Origin: Actinomycetes bacterium
GTDB lineage: Bacteria; Actinomycetota; Acidimicrobiia; Acidimicrobiales; SZUA-35
Reading direction: 5' to 3'
NCBI GenBank assembly: GCA_024227975.1
Contig: JAAETV010000053.1
Span: 1-28,177 of the forward strand
DNA: 28,177 bases
The first letter of the stretch is position 1. The number at the start of each line of letters is the position of its first letter. The translations under genes and the position numbers were made by a program. This document shows, in pieces, positions 15,351 to 22,457 of the stretch. The notes beneath the pieces are model-generated. The model made no database searches. It was not told the DNA's origin and saw nothing but the letters and a program-made list of their open reading frames with translations.

Positions 15351-16181
15351 ATGACCGTCGAACTCGAACTACTGGCCCATGGCTACGGACTGATCGAAGG
15401 TCCCCGGGTCGATGCTGGAGACAACCTCTATTTCAGTGACGTACCAAACGGTGGTGTCTATCGCCGGGCCCCTTCGGGAGAGATCTCGGTTGCCATCCCC
15501 AAGCGTCGAGGGGTGGGCGGCATCGCCCTCCACGCCTCGGGCGGCCTTGTCGTCGGGGGGCGCAACATCTGTCACGTCACCGATGGCGAGACCAGGATCG
15601 TGTTCGAGACCGAGGCCGGCTTCAACGATCTCATGACCGACGCTCAGGGTCGGGTGGTTTGCGGCACGCTGCGAGCCGACCCCTTCGCTCAGATTGGTGA
15701 GCGAACACCGGGTGAGCTGCTTCGGATCGGCCTTGACGGCACGGTAGAAGAAATGTACGGCGGGGTCTTGCTGACCAACGGGATCGGGTTCTCTCCCGAC
15801 GGTCGCCAGATCTATCACTCCGACACCGGCTCCAACCATCTGATCTGTCATGACATCGACGAGGATCGCTACTCGAACCGACGGGCCCTGGCCCACAGCC
15901 CGGATTTCAACCCCGACGGCCTCGCCGTCGACACCGACGGCACGATCTGGGTTGCCGACTATGTGGCGGGCTGTGTGCGGGGCCTCGACCCCGACGGCAC
16001 CGAGGTAGCCAGGATCGAGGTCCCGTCGAACGCAGTCACCAGTGTCTGCTTTGGAGGGTCGGACCGGCGCGACCTCTACATCGTGACCGCCGACAACACC
16101 GACGACCCGGCCCGAGCTGGTTCCATTTTCCGCACCCGGGTCACGACCCCCGGGGTCGAGGTCCCCCTGGCCCTGGTCTGA
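15351..16181 (+). CDS. SMP-30/gluconolactonase/LRE-family protein
   Basis: A 276-aa six-bladed beta-propeller of the SMP-30/gluconolactonase family. These enzymes hydrolyse sugar or other lactones, or related esters, using a divalent metal. Visible motifs are LIEGPRVDAGDNLYFSDV (metal-ligand Glu16), GFNDLMTDAQGRVVCGT (about 87-103, with the Asn-Asp pair), LTNGIGFSPDGRQIYHSDT (about 141-159, Asn143) and PDGLAVDTDGTIWVADY (about 186-202, Asp187). All expected ligand positions (Glu, Asn, Asp) are present. No signal peptide. The gene starts 9 nt after the double hydrolase, so the two may act on the same substrate in sequence. The specific lactone is unknown. Confidence 0.85.
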   Translation: MTVELELLAHGYGLIEGPRVDAGDNLYFSDVPNGGVYRRAPSGEISVAIPKRRGVGGIALHASGGLVVGGRNICHVTDGETRIVFETEAGFNDLMTDAQGRVVCGTLRADPFAQIGERTPGELLRIGLDGTVEEMYGGVLLTNGIGFSPDGRQIYHSDTGSNHLICHDIDEDRYSNRRALAHSPDFNPDGLAVDTDGTIWVADYVAGCVRGLDPDGTEVARIEVPSNAVTSVCFGGSDRRDLYIVTADNTDDPARAGSIFRTRVTTPGVEVPLALV

Positions 16182-16183
16182 GT

Positions 16184-16214
16184 GTGCCTTTCGGGCACCC
16201 GGAGTTCTGCCGGG
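16184..16214. terminator. Two small tandem hairpins after the SMP-30-like gene
   Basis: GTGCC/GGCAC (16184-16188, 16194-16198) is followed by CCCGG/CCGGG (16198-16202, 16210-16214). They sit directly after the stop codon at 16181 and argue that the next gene starts at 16269 rather than at GTG 16182. No U-tract. Confidence 0.35.
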
Positions 16215-16268
16215 GGCCAAATCATCCCCGGCGTGGGCGTGGTCAGCAGGATGTGGCAGAGTTTGGTC

Positions 16269-17324
16269 ATGGTTGATAGTGATCCCAGCGATACCCCTGG
16301 ATACGACCGGGCCGCAGTCGAGGACTGGATCGAGGAGCACATCGAGCAACTGAGCCCACCGTGCACCTGGGAGCAGTTGGAAGGGGGACACTCCAACCTC
16401 ACCTATGCCCTCACCGACCATGTTGGCAACCGGGCCGTGATCCGGCGCCCTCCCCTCGGTGAGCTCCTTCCCAAGGCTCATGACATGAACCGAGAGTTCT
16501 CCATCATCAGCGGGCTCGGGCCGACGGCGGTCCCGGTGGCGAAGGCCTATGGCCTATGCGAGGACCTGTCGGTCACGGGAGCTTTGTTCTACCTCATGAG
16601 TGAGGTCGAAGGGAGGGCCATGTACACCGCCGAAGCGGTCGAGGAATGGCTGACGATGGAGGCTCGGGAGACCGCTGGCCACTCGTTCATGGAGACCCTG
16701 GCCGCTCTGCACTCCATCGAGCCCGACGATGTCGGCCTCGGACAGCTCGGTCGCCGCGAGGGCTACGTGGCCCGCCAGCTCAAGACCTGGTACGGCTCGT
16801 GGAATGCATCCGTCGAGGGGGCAGAGCTCGACGATCAGCGGATCCACCATCTCCACGAGCTCCTGTCCAAGGCGGCTCCTGAGCAGGGCCCTGGTCGTAT
16901 CGTCCACGGTGACTACGGGCTGCACAACTGCATGCTCGGCCGAGACGGCACGATCAAGGCCGTACTCGACTGGGAGATCGCAACCCTGGGCGATCCCCTG
17001 GCCGATTTCGCATACGCCCTCAACGGTTGGGGTGATCCCGACGACGAGGTCCACACCTCCCATGAGAGCGCCACCACCGCCCCGGGCTTCGCCCGCCGTG
17101 ATGCCCTGGCCGACCACTACGCAACGATCACCGGAGCCGACCTCACCCATCTCGACTACTACCGGGCCTTCAACTACTTCAAGTCGGCTTGCATCCTCCA
17201 TGGGGTCTACGCCCGCTACCTGCTCGGCAAGAAGAGCACCGAGGGCGTCGACCTGCCGGAGATGAAGGTGCGCCTCTTGGCCACGATCGACATGGCTGAG
17301 ATCAGGGCTGCCGGTCTGGGGTGA
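16269..17324 (+). CDS. Aminoglycoside-phosphotransferase-fold kinase, ACAD10/11-like
   Basis: A 351-aa APH-superfamily small-molecule kinase. It contains RIVHGDYGLHNCML (Brenner motif with catalytic Asp, about 213-226) and AVLDWEIATLGDPLADF (metal-binding Asp, about 233-249), plus an N-terminal lobe LEGGHSNLTYAL...RRPP. This is the signature of the phosphotransferases related to the N-terminal domain of ACAD10/ACAD11, which phosphorylate 4-hydroxyacyl-CoA before beta-oxidation. They are common in actinobacteria beside lipid and alkane-derived catabolism genes. Antibiotic resistance is unlikely. ATG 16269 is preferred; GTG 16182 and ATG 16251 are in frame but would put hairpins or low-complexity sequence in the protein. 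Its 3' end overlaps the convergent S9 peptidase gene by 23 bp. Confidence 0.85.
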   Translation: MVDSDPSDTPGYDRAAVEDWIEEHIEQLSPPCTWEQLEGGHSNLTYALTDHVGNRAVIRRPPLGELLPKAHDMNREFSIISGLGPTAVPVAKAYGLCEDLSVTGALFYLMSEVEGRAMYTAEAVEEWLTMEARETAGHSFMETLAALHSIEPDDVGLGQLGRREGYVARQLKTWYGSWNASVEGAELDDQRIHHLHELLSKAAPEQGPGRIVHGDYGLHNCMLGRDGTIKAVLDWEIATLGDPLADFAYALNGWGDPDDEVHTSHESATTAPGFARRDALADHYATITGADLTHLDYYRAFNYFKSACILHGVYARYLLGKKSTEGVDLPEMKVRLLATIDMAEIRAAGLG

Positions 17325-19341
17325 GGTGCTTGGCGAAGAACTCGCTGATGATCTCGAAGCGCTCGACCCGGTGACGGGGTGAGCCACTGCGGCTCATCTC
17401 ATGGTTCTCAGCGGGGAAGCGAACCATTGTGGCCTCACACCCGTTGAGGCGGAGGGCAACAAAGAACTGTTCAGCCTGCTCGATGGGACAACGCCAATCC
17501 TGCTCCGAATGCAGGATCAGGGTTGGGGTCTGGGCCGAGGCGGCGTAGCTCAGCGGCGATTGACGCATCATGGCATCGAAATCGGACTCTGCCGAAGCTC
17601 CCAGCAAGACTGGGACGAACCAGGCGCCGATGTCACTGGTGCCGAGCATCGATGGCCAGGAGATGACGGCCCGTTCCACTAGCGCAGCCAGGTAGCGGTT
17701 GGTGTGACCGACGGCCCATGCGGTCATGAACCCGCCATAGCTCCCACCACCGATTCCGAGCCGGGCGCCGTCAACGTCGGGCAGGGCGGCCAGGTGGTCG
17801 GTCACGGCGATGATGTCGTCCCAGTCCTTGCCCCCGAGATCACCGACGATGGAGGTCGCCCAGTCTTCGCCATAGCCATCAGAACCCCGGGGGTTCGCCC
17901 CGATCACCACATAGCCCTCGGCCGCCGCCATCTGGAACTCGTCGAAGAAGCCATGGCCGTATTGCGACATCGGTCCGCCGTGGATGAAGACCAGACCCGG
18001 TCGCCGTTCGCCAGCCGGAGGCTGGGGTGCCGATCCCGGTGGGCGGACGACAAAAGCCTCGATGGAGTGGCCATTGAGGTGGTCAACCGAGATCGTCTCG
18101 GTTCGGGCTAGATCGAGCTCGGCCAGAACCTGGTCGTTGAGGGTGACCAATGTGACCGGATCGGGGGCTGACACATCCCAGAGCTGGGCCGGATGTTCGG
18201 GCGTGGTGACGGAGGCCACGATGTGGCTCCCGTCGACGCTCGCATCGAAGGTCAGAGCCTGGAGGCCGCCGTCACAGCGCGTGCTTACCGCCCCGGAGTC
18301 CAGGCGGTACTCATCGATGGCGATCCCTCCTCGCCGTGGGCCATTGGCCAGTACCCCGCCGTCGATGGCGACCAGGGTGGTTGTGGCGCCGATCACGGGT
18401 GATGCGTTCACATCGTGGGGTCCAAGCACGACGGCCCCGTGCGTGCCGGGTTCGAGCTTGTGGGGTCTGGCGAAGGAGTGGACTGAGGCATCGAGGGTAC
18501 CTATGGCGACGATCGGGCCTTCGTGGTGCCAGATCAAGGCGTGCCAGCCTCCACCCGGTTCGGTCAGGCGCTCGGCTCGGGTGTGGTCATCGAGATGGTG
18601 GACCCAGACGTCATTGGCCTGGCTGAGATTGCCATCGGCATCGGTACGGGCAATGACGGCGATCCTCGACCGGTCGGGAGATACGGCCAGCGCTCGGTGA
18701 TCGACGTCGCCTACCGGGTAGCCAGGCTCAGGTGTCAGCTCGTTGAGGTAGACCAGGTCGCCCGACCCTGACTCGGTGGGGATGGTGAGGATGGCGACCT
18801 GATTGAGGCGGTCGTGAATGAAGCCCCGGCCGTTGAAGCGATAGTCGGTCCTGGTGATGACCCGAGGTCGGCGCTCCAATTCCCCATCATCAATGCCCCG
18901 CTGTTCGGGGGGTCGGGTGGCGACGATGATGGCGAGGCGATCGTCGTCGATCCAGTGGATGGCGCTGACGCCGTCGAGCAAGGAGGCCACCGGTCGCAGA
19001 GCTCGAGTTGCCCAGTCGAGGACCATCAGTTTGGTATCGGAGGCCGAGCCTCTGGGCTCGGAGCGGGCGAACACCAGCCGGGTCCCGCTTGGAGAGAAGG
19101 AGGCCATCCGATCGCGGTGGCCGTAGCTGATCTGGGTTGGTCCAAACAGCTGACCGGCACCCTCTGCACCTCTGCTGTCGAGCAGGTGGAGTTGGGATCG
19201 ATTCTCGTCGGTCCGCTCATCGGGCCAGCTGACGGTGAACACAATCGATCCATCGATCGGGTGCAATTCCACCTCGCTGACAGCTTTGAGCCGATAGAGG
19301 TCTCGAGGCTCGATAGGGCGTGGCGCCGACCCGTTTGTCAT
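17302..19341 (-). CDS. S9-family (prolyl oligopeptidase-like) serine peptidase
   Basis: A 679-aa peptidase of the S9 family, closest in layout to acylaminoacyl peptidases/S9C. The N-terminal two thirds (about 15-400) form the beta-propeller, with recurring hydrophobic strands. The C-terminal alpha/beta-hydrolase domain has FIHGGPMSQYG (oxyanion region), ANPRGSDGYG, the nucleophile Ser534 in GGSYGG, Asp615 in HSEQDWRCP and His647 in AENHEMSRSG. All three catalytic residues are therefore present. No signal peptide is seen, so it should be a cytoplasmic peptidase degrading oligopeptides. TACTCT lies 7 nt before the ATG at 19341, indicating a leaderless transcript. It is divergent from the DUF2510-AIM24 gene, with only 64 bp between the start codons. 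Confidence 0.93.
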   Translation of the reverse strand: MTNGSAPRPIEPRDLYRLKAVSEVELHPIDGSIVFTVSWPDERTDENRSQLHLLDSRGAEGAGQLFGPTQISYGHRDRMASFSPSGTRLVFARSEPRGSASDTKLMVLDWATRALRPVASLLDGVSAIHWIDDDRLAIIVATRPPEQRGIDDGELERRPRVITRTDYRFNGRGFIHDRLNQVAILTIPTESGSGDLVYLNELTPEPGYPVGDVDHRALAVSPDRSRIAVIARTDADGNLSQANDVWVHHLDDHTRAERLTEPGGGWHALIWHHEGPIVAIGTLDASVHSFARPHKLEPGTHGAVVLGPHDVNASPVIGATTTLVAIDGGVLANGPRRGGIAIDEYRLDSGAVSTRCDGGLQALTFDASVDGSHIVASVTTPEHPAQLWDVSAPDPVTLVTLNDQVLAELDLARTETISVDHLNGHSIEAFVVRPPGSAPQPPAGERRPGLVFIHGGPMSQYGHGFFDEFQMAAAEGYVVIGANPRGSDGYGEDWATSIVGDLGGKDWDDIIAVTDHLAALPDVDGARLGIGGGSYGGFMTAWAVGHTNRYLAALVERAVISWPSMLGTSDIGAWFVPVLLGASAESDFDAMMRQSPLSYAASAQTPTLILHSEQDWRCPIEQAEQFFVALRLNGCEATMVRFPAENHEMSRSGSPRHRVERFEIISEFFAKHLTPDRQP

Positions 19342-19348
19342 CTTGTCG

Positions 19349-19354
19349 AGAGTA
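19349..19354 (-). promoter_or_regulatory. -10 box of a leaderless promoter (S9 peptidase)
   Basis: TACTCT on the minus strand lies 7 nt before the ATG at 19341. No Shine-Dalgarno sequence is present. Confidence 0.5.
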
Positions 19355-19393
19355 CTTGGTTGCTCTTCCTCAGCGACGCCCCGTCTGGGTCGC

Positions 19394-19399
19394 TAACCT
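19394..19399 (+). promoter_or_regulatory. -10 box of a leaderless promoter (DUF2510-AIM24)
   Basis: TAACCT lies 6 nt before ATG 19406. Together with the box at 19349-19354 it makes a compact divergent promoter pair inside 64 bp. Confidence 0.55.
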
Positions 19400-19405
19400 G
19401 CGACT

Positions 19406-20503
19406 ATGGCCAATCCCCCTGCAGGCTGGTACGACGATCCCGCTGGGAATCCAGCGACCGAACGGTTCTGGGATGGCGCCCAATGGACCGAACAGACTCG
19501 GCCCACAGGGGCACCGCCACCACCCCCACCTCCCGCTCCGGTCCCGGCCCAACCGTCCACCCCGACCCCGCCCAATCCGGTGTCGGATCCGGGGGCTGCC
19601 CCTTCGTCGGCCGGGTTGCCCCCCGCCCCGTCGGCCGTTTCAGGATCGGTCATCGCCGGCCCGGGCCCTGACCAGCCGACCGCGGCTCCCGGCCCCGAGG
19701 CTGGATCTGTCCCACCGGCACCGGTCCCGCCCGGTCCTGTCTCGCCCGGTCCGGCCCCGCCAGGTCCAAGCCCGATGTCTGATCCGGGCCCAGCTCCCGC
19801 TTCGATGCCGGGCGCCGGCCTGGGCATTGGTGGCATCCACACCGATCTGTTGACCGACTCTCGCTATGCCGAGACTGGCTCGGGCCAGCGGGTGGCCAAC
19901 CAGAACGCCAAGCTGCTGAAGGTCGTACTCGGTGAGGATGTATTGGCCCGGCAGGGTTCGATGGTGGCCTTCCAGGGGGCTATCGATTTCGATCACGAAG
20001 GGTCGGGAGCAGGCAAGTTCCTTAAGAAGGCGATGACCGGGGAAGGACTCCCCCTGATGCGCTGCACCGGTCAGGGTGAACTGTTCCTAGCCGACAACGC
20101 CAACCAGATCCACATCATCCACCTCGACGGGGCCGGACTCACCATCAACGGCCACAATGTCTTGGCTTTCGAACCGTCACTGTCGTGGGACATCGAGCGG
20201 GTCAAAGGGGTCGGCATCGCGGCCGGGGGACTGTTCAACACCAAGCTCGAAGGGCATGGCTGGGTTGCCATCACCACCGATGGAGATCCAGTGGTGCTGA
20301 GGACCGACCAGCCGACGTTCGCTGACGCCGATGCCGCCGTCGCCTGGAGCTCATCGCTGACCACCACCCTGAACCGGACGCTCAAGGCCAAAGCCCTGGT
20401 GGGGCGCGGTTCGGGCGAGGCAGCCCAGCTGGCCTTCTCCGGCCAGGGCATCGTGATCATCCAGCCCTCGGAAGGCGGGTCGGTACCCCCTCACACCCAC
20501 TGA
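19406..20503 (+). CDS. DUF2510 - proline-rich linker - AIM24-family protein
   Basis: A 365-aa protein in three parts. Residues 5-30 form a DUF2510 motif (PAGWYDDPAGNPATERFWDG), a short Trp-rich domain found in many actinobacterial proteins. Residues 32-140 are an extreme Pro/Ala/Gly linker. From about 147 an AIM24-like beta-rich domain follows (VANQNAKLLKVVLGE, GSMVAFQGAIDFDHEG, GELFLADNANQIHIIHLDG, GHGWVAITTDGDP). AIM24 (TRAP-like fold) is known in mitochondria for inner-membrane organisation; the bacterial role is unclear. There is no transmembrane segment or classical signal peptide. The two ABC exporter genes start 64 nt downstream on the same strand but with their own promoter-like box, so co-function is only a possibility. 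The domains are clear; the function is not. Confidence 0.85.
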   Translation: MANPPAGWYDDPAGNPATERFWDGAQWTEQTRPTGAPPPPPPPAPVPAQPSTPTPPNPVSDPGAAPSSAGLPPAPSAVSGSVIAGPGPDQPTAAPGPEAGSVPPAPVPPGPVSPGPAPPGPSPMSDPGPAPASMPGAGLGIGGIHTDLLTDSRYAETGSGQRVANQNAKLLKVVLGEDVLARQGSMVAFQGAIDFDHEGSGAGKFLKKAMTGEGLPLMRCTGQGELFLADNANQIHIIHLDGAGLTINGHNVLAFEPSLSWDIERVKGVGIAAGGLFNTKLEGHGWVAITTDGDPVVLRTDQPTFADADAAVAWSSSLTTTLNRTLKAKALVGRGSGEAAQLAFSGQGIVIIQPSEGGSVPPHTH

Positions 20504-20554
20504 GGCCCAATACCCAGGGCGGCGTCGAGTTCTCAGCACCAACAGCTACGGCCA

Positions 20555-20560
20555 TACACT
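20555..20560 (+). promoter_or_regulatory. -10 box of a leaderless promoter (ABC exporter operon)
   Basis: TACACT lies 7 nt before GTG 20568. No ribosome-binding site is seen, which also supports the GTG start. Confidence 0.5.
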
Positions 20561-20567
20561 CAACGAC

Positions 20568-22457
20568 GTGACCGCGACCGAAGAGCATCGGCTCGATGCG
20601 GCTACGCCGTTCGAGCCGGTTGCCGTCGAGCGTCGCTACCCGCCCCCACGAGCCCGAATCCACCCCGATCAGTCCTTGGGTTGGCTACGGCGCGTCCTCC
20701 CCATTGTGCTGGCTCACCGGCGCCTATTCTTTGGGTCGCTGGTCCTGGCTCTGGTCTCGATGCTGCTCCAGGTGTCGATCCCGGCCGTCATCCGCTCCGC
20801 TATCGACCAGGCCCTGACCGAGCGCTCGGCCCCTCTCTCTGGTTTCGTGGTGGCCCTGCTGATACTGGGGCTGACCCGGGCCCTGGCCACCTTCGCCTAT
20901 CGCTACGGCCTCTACCGCATGGCCTTTGAGATCGACACCGACCTTCGGGTGCTGCTCTATGATCACCTGAACAGCCTCTCGTTCTCGTTCTATGACCGGA
21001 CCCAATCGGGACAGGTGATCTCGCGGGCCAACTCCGACATCCGCTCAGTGCAGATGTTCCTGGTGTTCGCCCCCATCATCTCCATGACGATGGTGATGTT
21101 CATCGCCGCCCTGGGGTTCATGCTCTCCATCCATGTCTGGTTGACCCTGGTTGCCGTCCTGCCCCTGCCCGGGGTCTACTTCCTCGGGGCCAAGCTCCGA
21201 CGAGACGTGTTCCCCTTGTCATGGATCGTGCAATCGCGGACGGCTGAGATTGCCACCCTGGTCGACGAGAACATCAACGGGGTTCGTGTCGTGCGTTCCT
21301 TCGCCGCCGAGCGAGCCCAGATCGTCGAGCTGGCCAAGGGGGCGACCCGCTTGCGTTGGGCGGGGGTTCGCACCATCGAGGTTCGGGGGCAGTTCAACCC
21401 CTTCATCGAGAACCTGCCTCGGGTCGGCACCCTGATGGTGTTGATTTATGGGGGCTGGCTCGTCATCGAAGGCCAGATCACAGAGGGAACCCTGTTCGCC
21501 TTCTCCGCATACGTGCTCATGCTTCAGGTCCCATTCCGCACCCTCGGGCTGTTCCTGATCTTCTCCCAACGGGCTAGGGCTTCGGCCGGTCGCATATATG
21601 AGGTACTCGACGAGCAGGCTGAGATCGTCGACCGGGCCGATGCCGTCCACCTCCCCAATCCTCAGGGCACCGTTGTCTTCGACGATGTGAGGTTTGCCTA
21701 CAGCACCACTGATCCAGCGGCCGACCCAGCCAGTCCAGCCGAAGGGTCCGTGCTGCGGGGGCTCAACCTTCGGATCGAGGCGGGGGAGACGGTTGCCATC
21801 GTCGGGCGGACGGGGAGCGGGAAATCGACCATTGCCCGGCTGCTGGCCCGCTTCTACGACGTCGACTCCGGAGCCGTCACCGTCGACGATCACGATGTTC
21901 GCGACGTGACCCAGGTCAGCCTTCGCGCCGCGGTGGGAATCGTGGCCGATGACCCCTTCTTGTTCTCGATTAGTCTGGCCGACAATATCGCATACGCTCG
22001 GCCCACGGCCGACATGGCCGACGTGATCGATGCCGCCACCGCAGCCCAGGCCCATGAGTTCATCAGTGCCCTTCCCGATGGCTACGACGAGGTCGTTGGG
22101 GAGCGGGGCTACACCCTCTCCGGGGGCCAGAGGCAGAGGGTGGCCCTGGCTCGAACCCTGTTGGCCAATCCCAAGATCCTGGTACTTGACGATGCCACCA
22201 GTGCGATCGATGTCCATGTCGAGGAACTCATCCATGAAGCCTTGAAGGCCACGATGACCGACCGGACCACGATCATCATCGCCCACCGTCTCTCGACCAT
22301 CGCCCTGGCCGACCGGGTCGTACTGCTCGACGACGGGCGGGTGGCCGCCAGTGGCACTCATCGAGAGCTCTTGGCCAACGAGCCTCGCTACGCCGACATT
22401 GTTGCCAACTTCGACGATGACCCGGCGTCGGTGGCGTTGCCCGGAGGGGGGACATGA
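20568..22457 (+). CDS. ABC exporter half-transporter with degenerate ATP site (subunit 1)
   Basis: A 629-aa ABC half-transporter: a six-helix exporter membrane domain (about 40-340) fused to a nucleotide-binding domain. Walker A is GRTGSGKST (about 413-421), the signature is LSGGQ (about 517-521), and the H-loop is IIIAHRLST. Two positions are non-canonical: the Q-loop reads VADDPFLFS with Asp461 where Gln is usual, and Walker B is LVLDDATS with Asp542 replacing the catalytic Glu. This is the pattern of the degenerate partner in heterodimeric exporters such as TM287/288 or BmrCD. It overlaps subunit 2 in an ATGA junction, so a heterodimer is expected in the cytoplasmic membrane. The substrate (drug, lipid or peptide) cannot be deduced. 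Confidence 0.94.
   Translation: MTATEEHRLDAATPFEPVAVERRYPPPRARIHPDQSLGWLRRVLPIVLAHRRLFFGSLVLALVSMLLQVSIPAVIRSAIDQALTERSAPLSGFVVALLILGLTRALATFAYRYGLYRMAFEIDTDLRVLLYDHLNSLSFSFYDRTQSGQVISRANSDIRSVQMFLVFAPIISMTMVMFIAALGFMLSIHVWLTLVAVLPLPGVYFLGAKLRRDVFPLSWIVQSRTAEIATLVDENINGVRVVRSFAAERAQIVELAKGATRLRWAGVRTIEVRGQFNPFIENLPRVGTLMVLIYGGWLVIEGQITEGTLFAFSAYVLMLQVPFRTLGLFLIFSQRARASAGRIYEVLDEQAEIVDRADAVHLPNPQGTVVFDDVRFAYSTTDPAADPASPAEGSVLRGLNLRIEAGETVAIVGRTGSGKSTIARLLARFYDVDSGAVTVDDHDVRDVTQVSLRAAVGIVADDPFLFSISLADNIAYARPTADMADVIDAATAAQAHEFISALPDGYDEVVGERGYTLSGGQRQRVALARTLLANPKILVLDDATSAIDVHVEELIHEALKATMTDRTTIIIAHRLSTIALADRVVLLDDGRVAASGTHRELLANEPRYADIVANFDDDPASVALPGGGT

Noticed and set aside
16182..16268. 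GTG start at 16182 for the APH-fold kinase
   Set aside because: The stretch holds two hairpins directly after the previous stop and encodes residues unlike the family; ATG 16269 starts the recognisable N-terminal helix.
15369..16481. Long antisense frame (370 codons) over the SMP-30-like gene
   Set aside because: It overlaps two well-supported genes on the other strand, and its translation has no recognisable motif.
16269..17324. Aminoglycoside resistance gene
   Set aside because: The APH fold is present, but the WEIATLGDPLADF pattern and gene context point to the ACAD10/11-like metabolic kinases.
21219..22361. Long antisense frame (380 codons) over the first ABC exporter gene
   Set aside because: The sense strand carries all ABC motifs; the antisense product is low in complexity.
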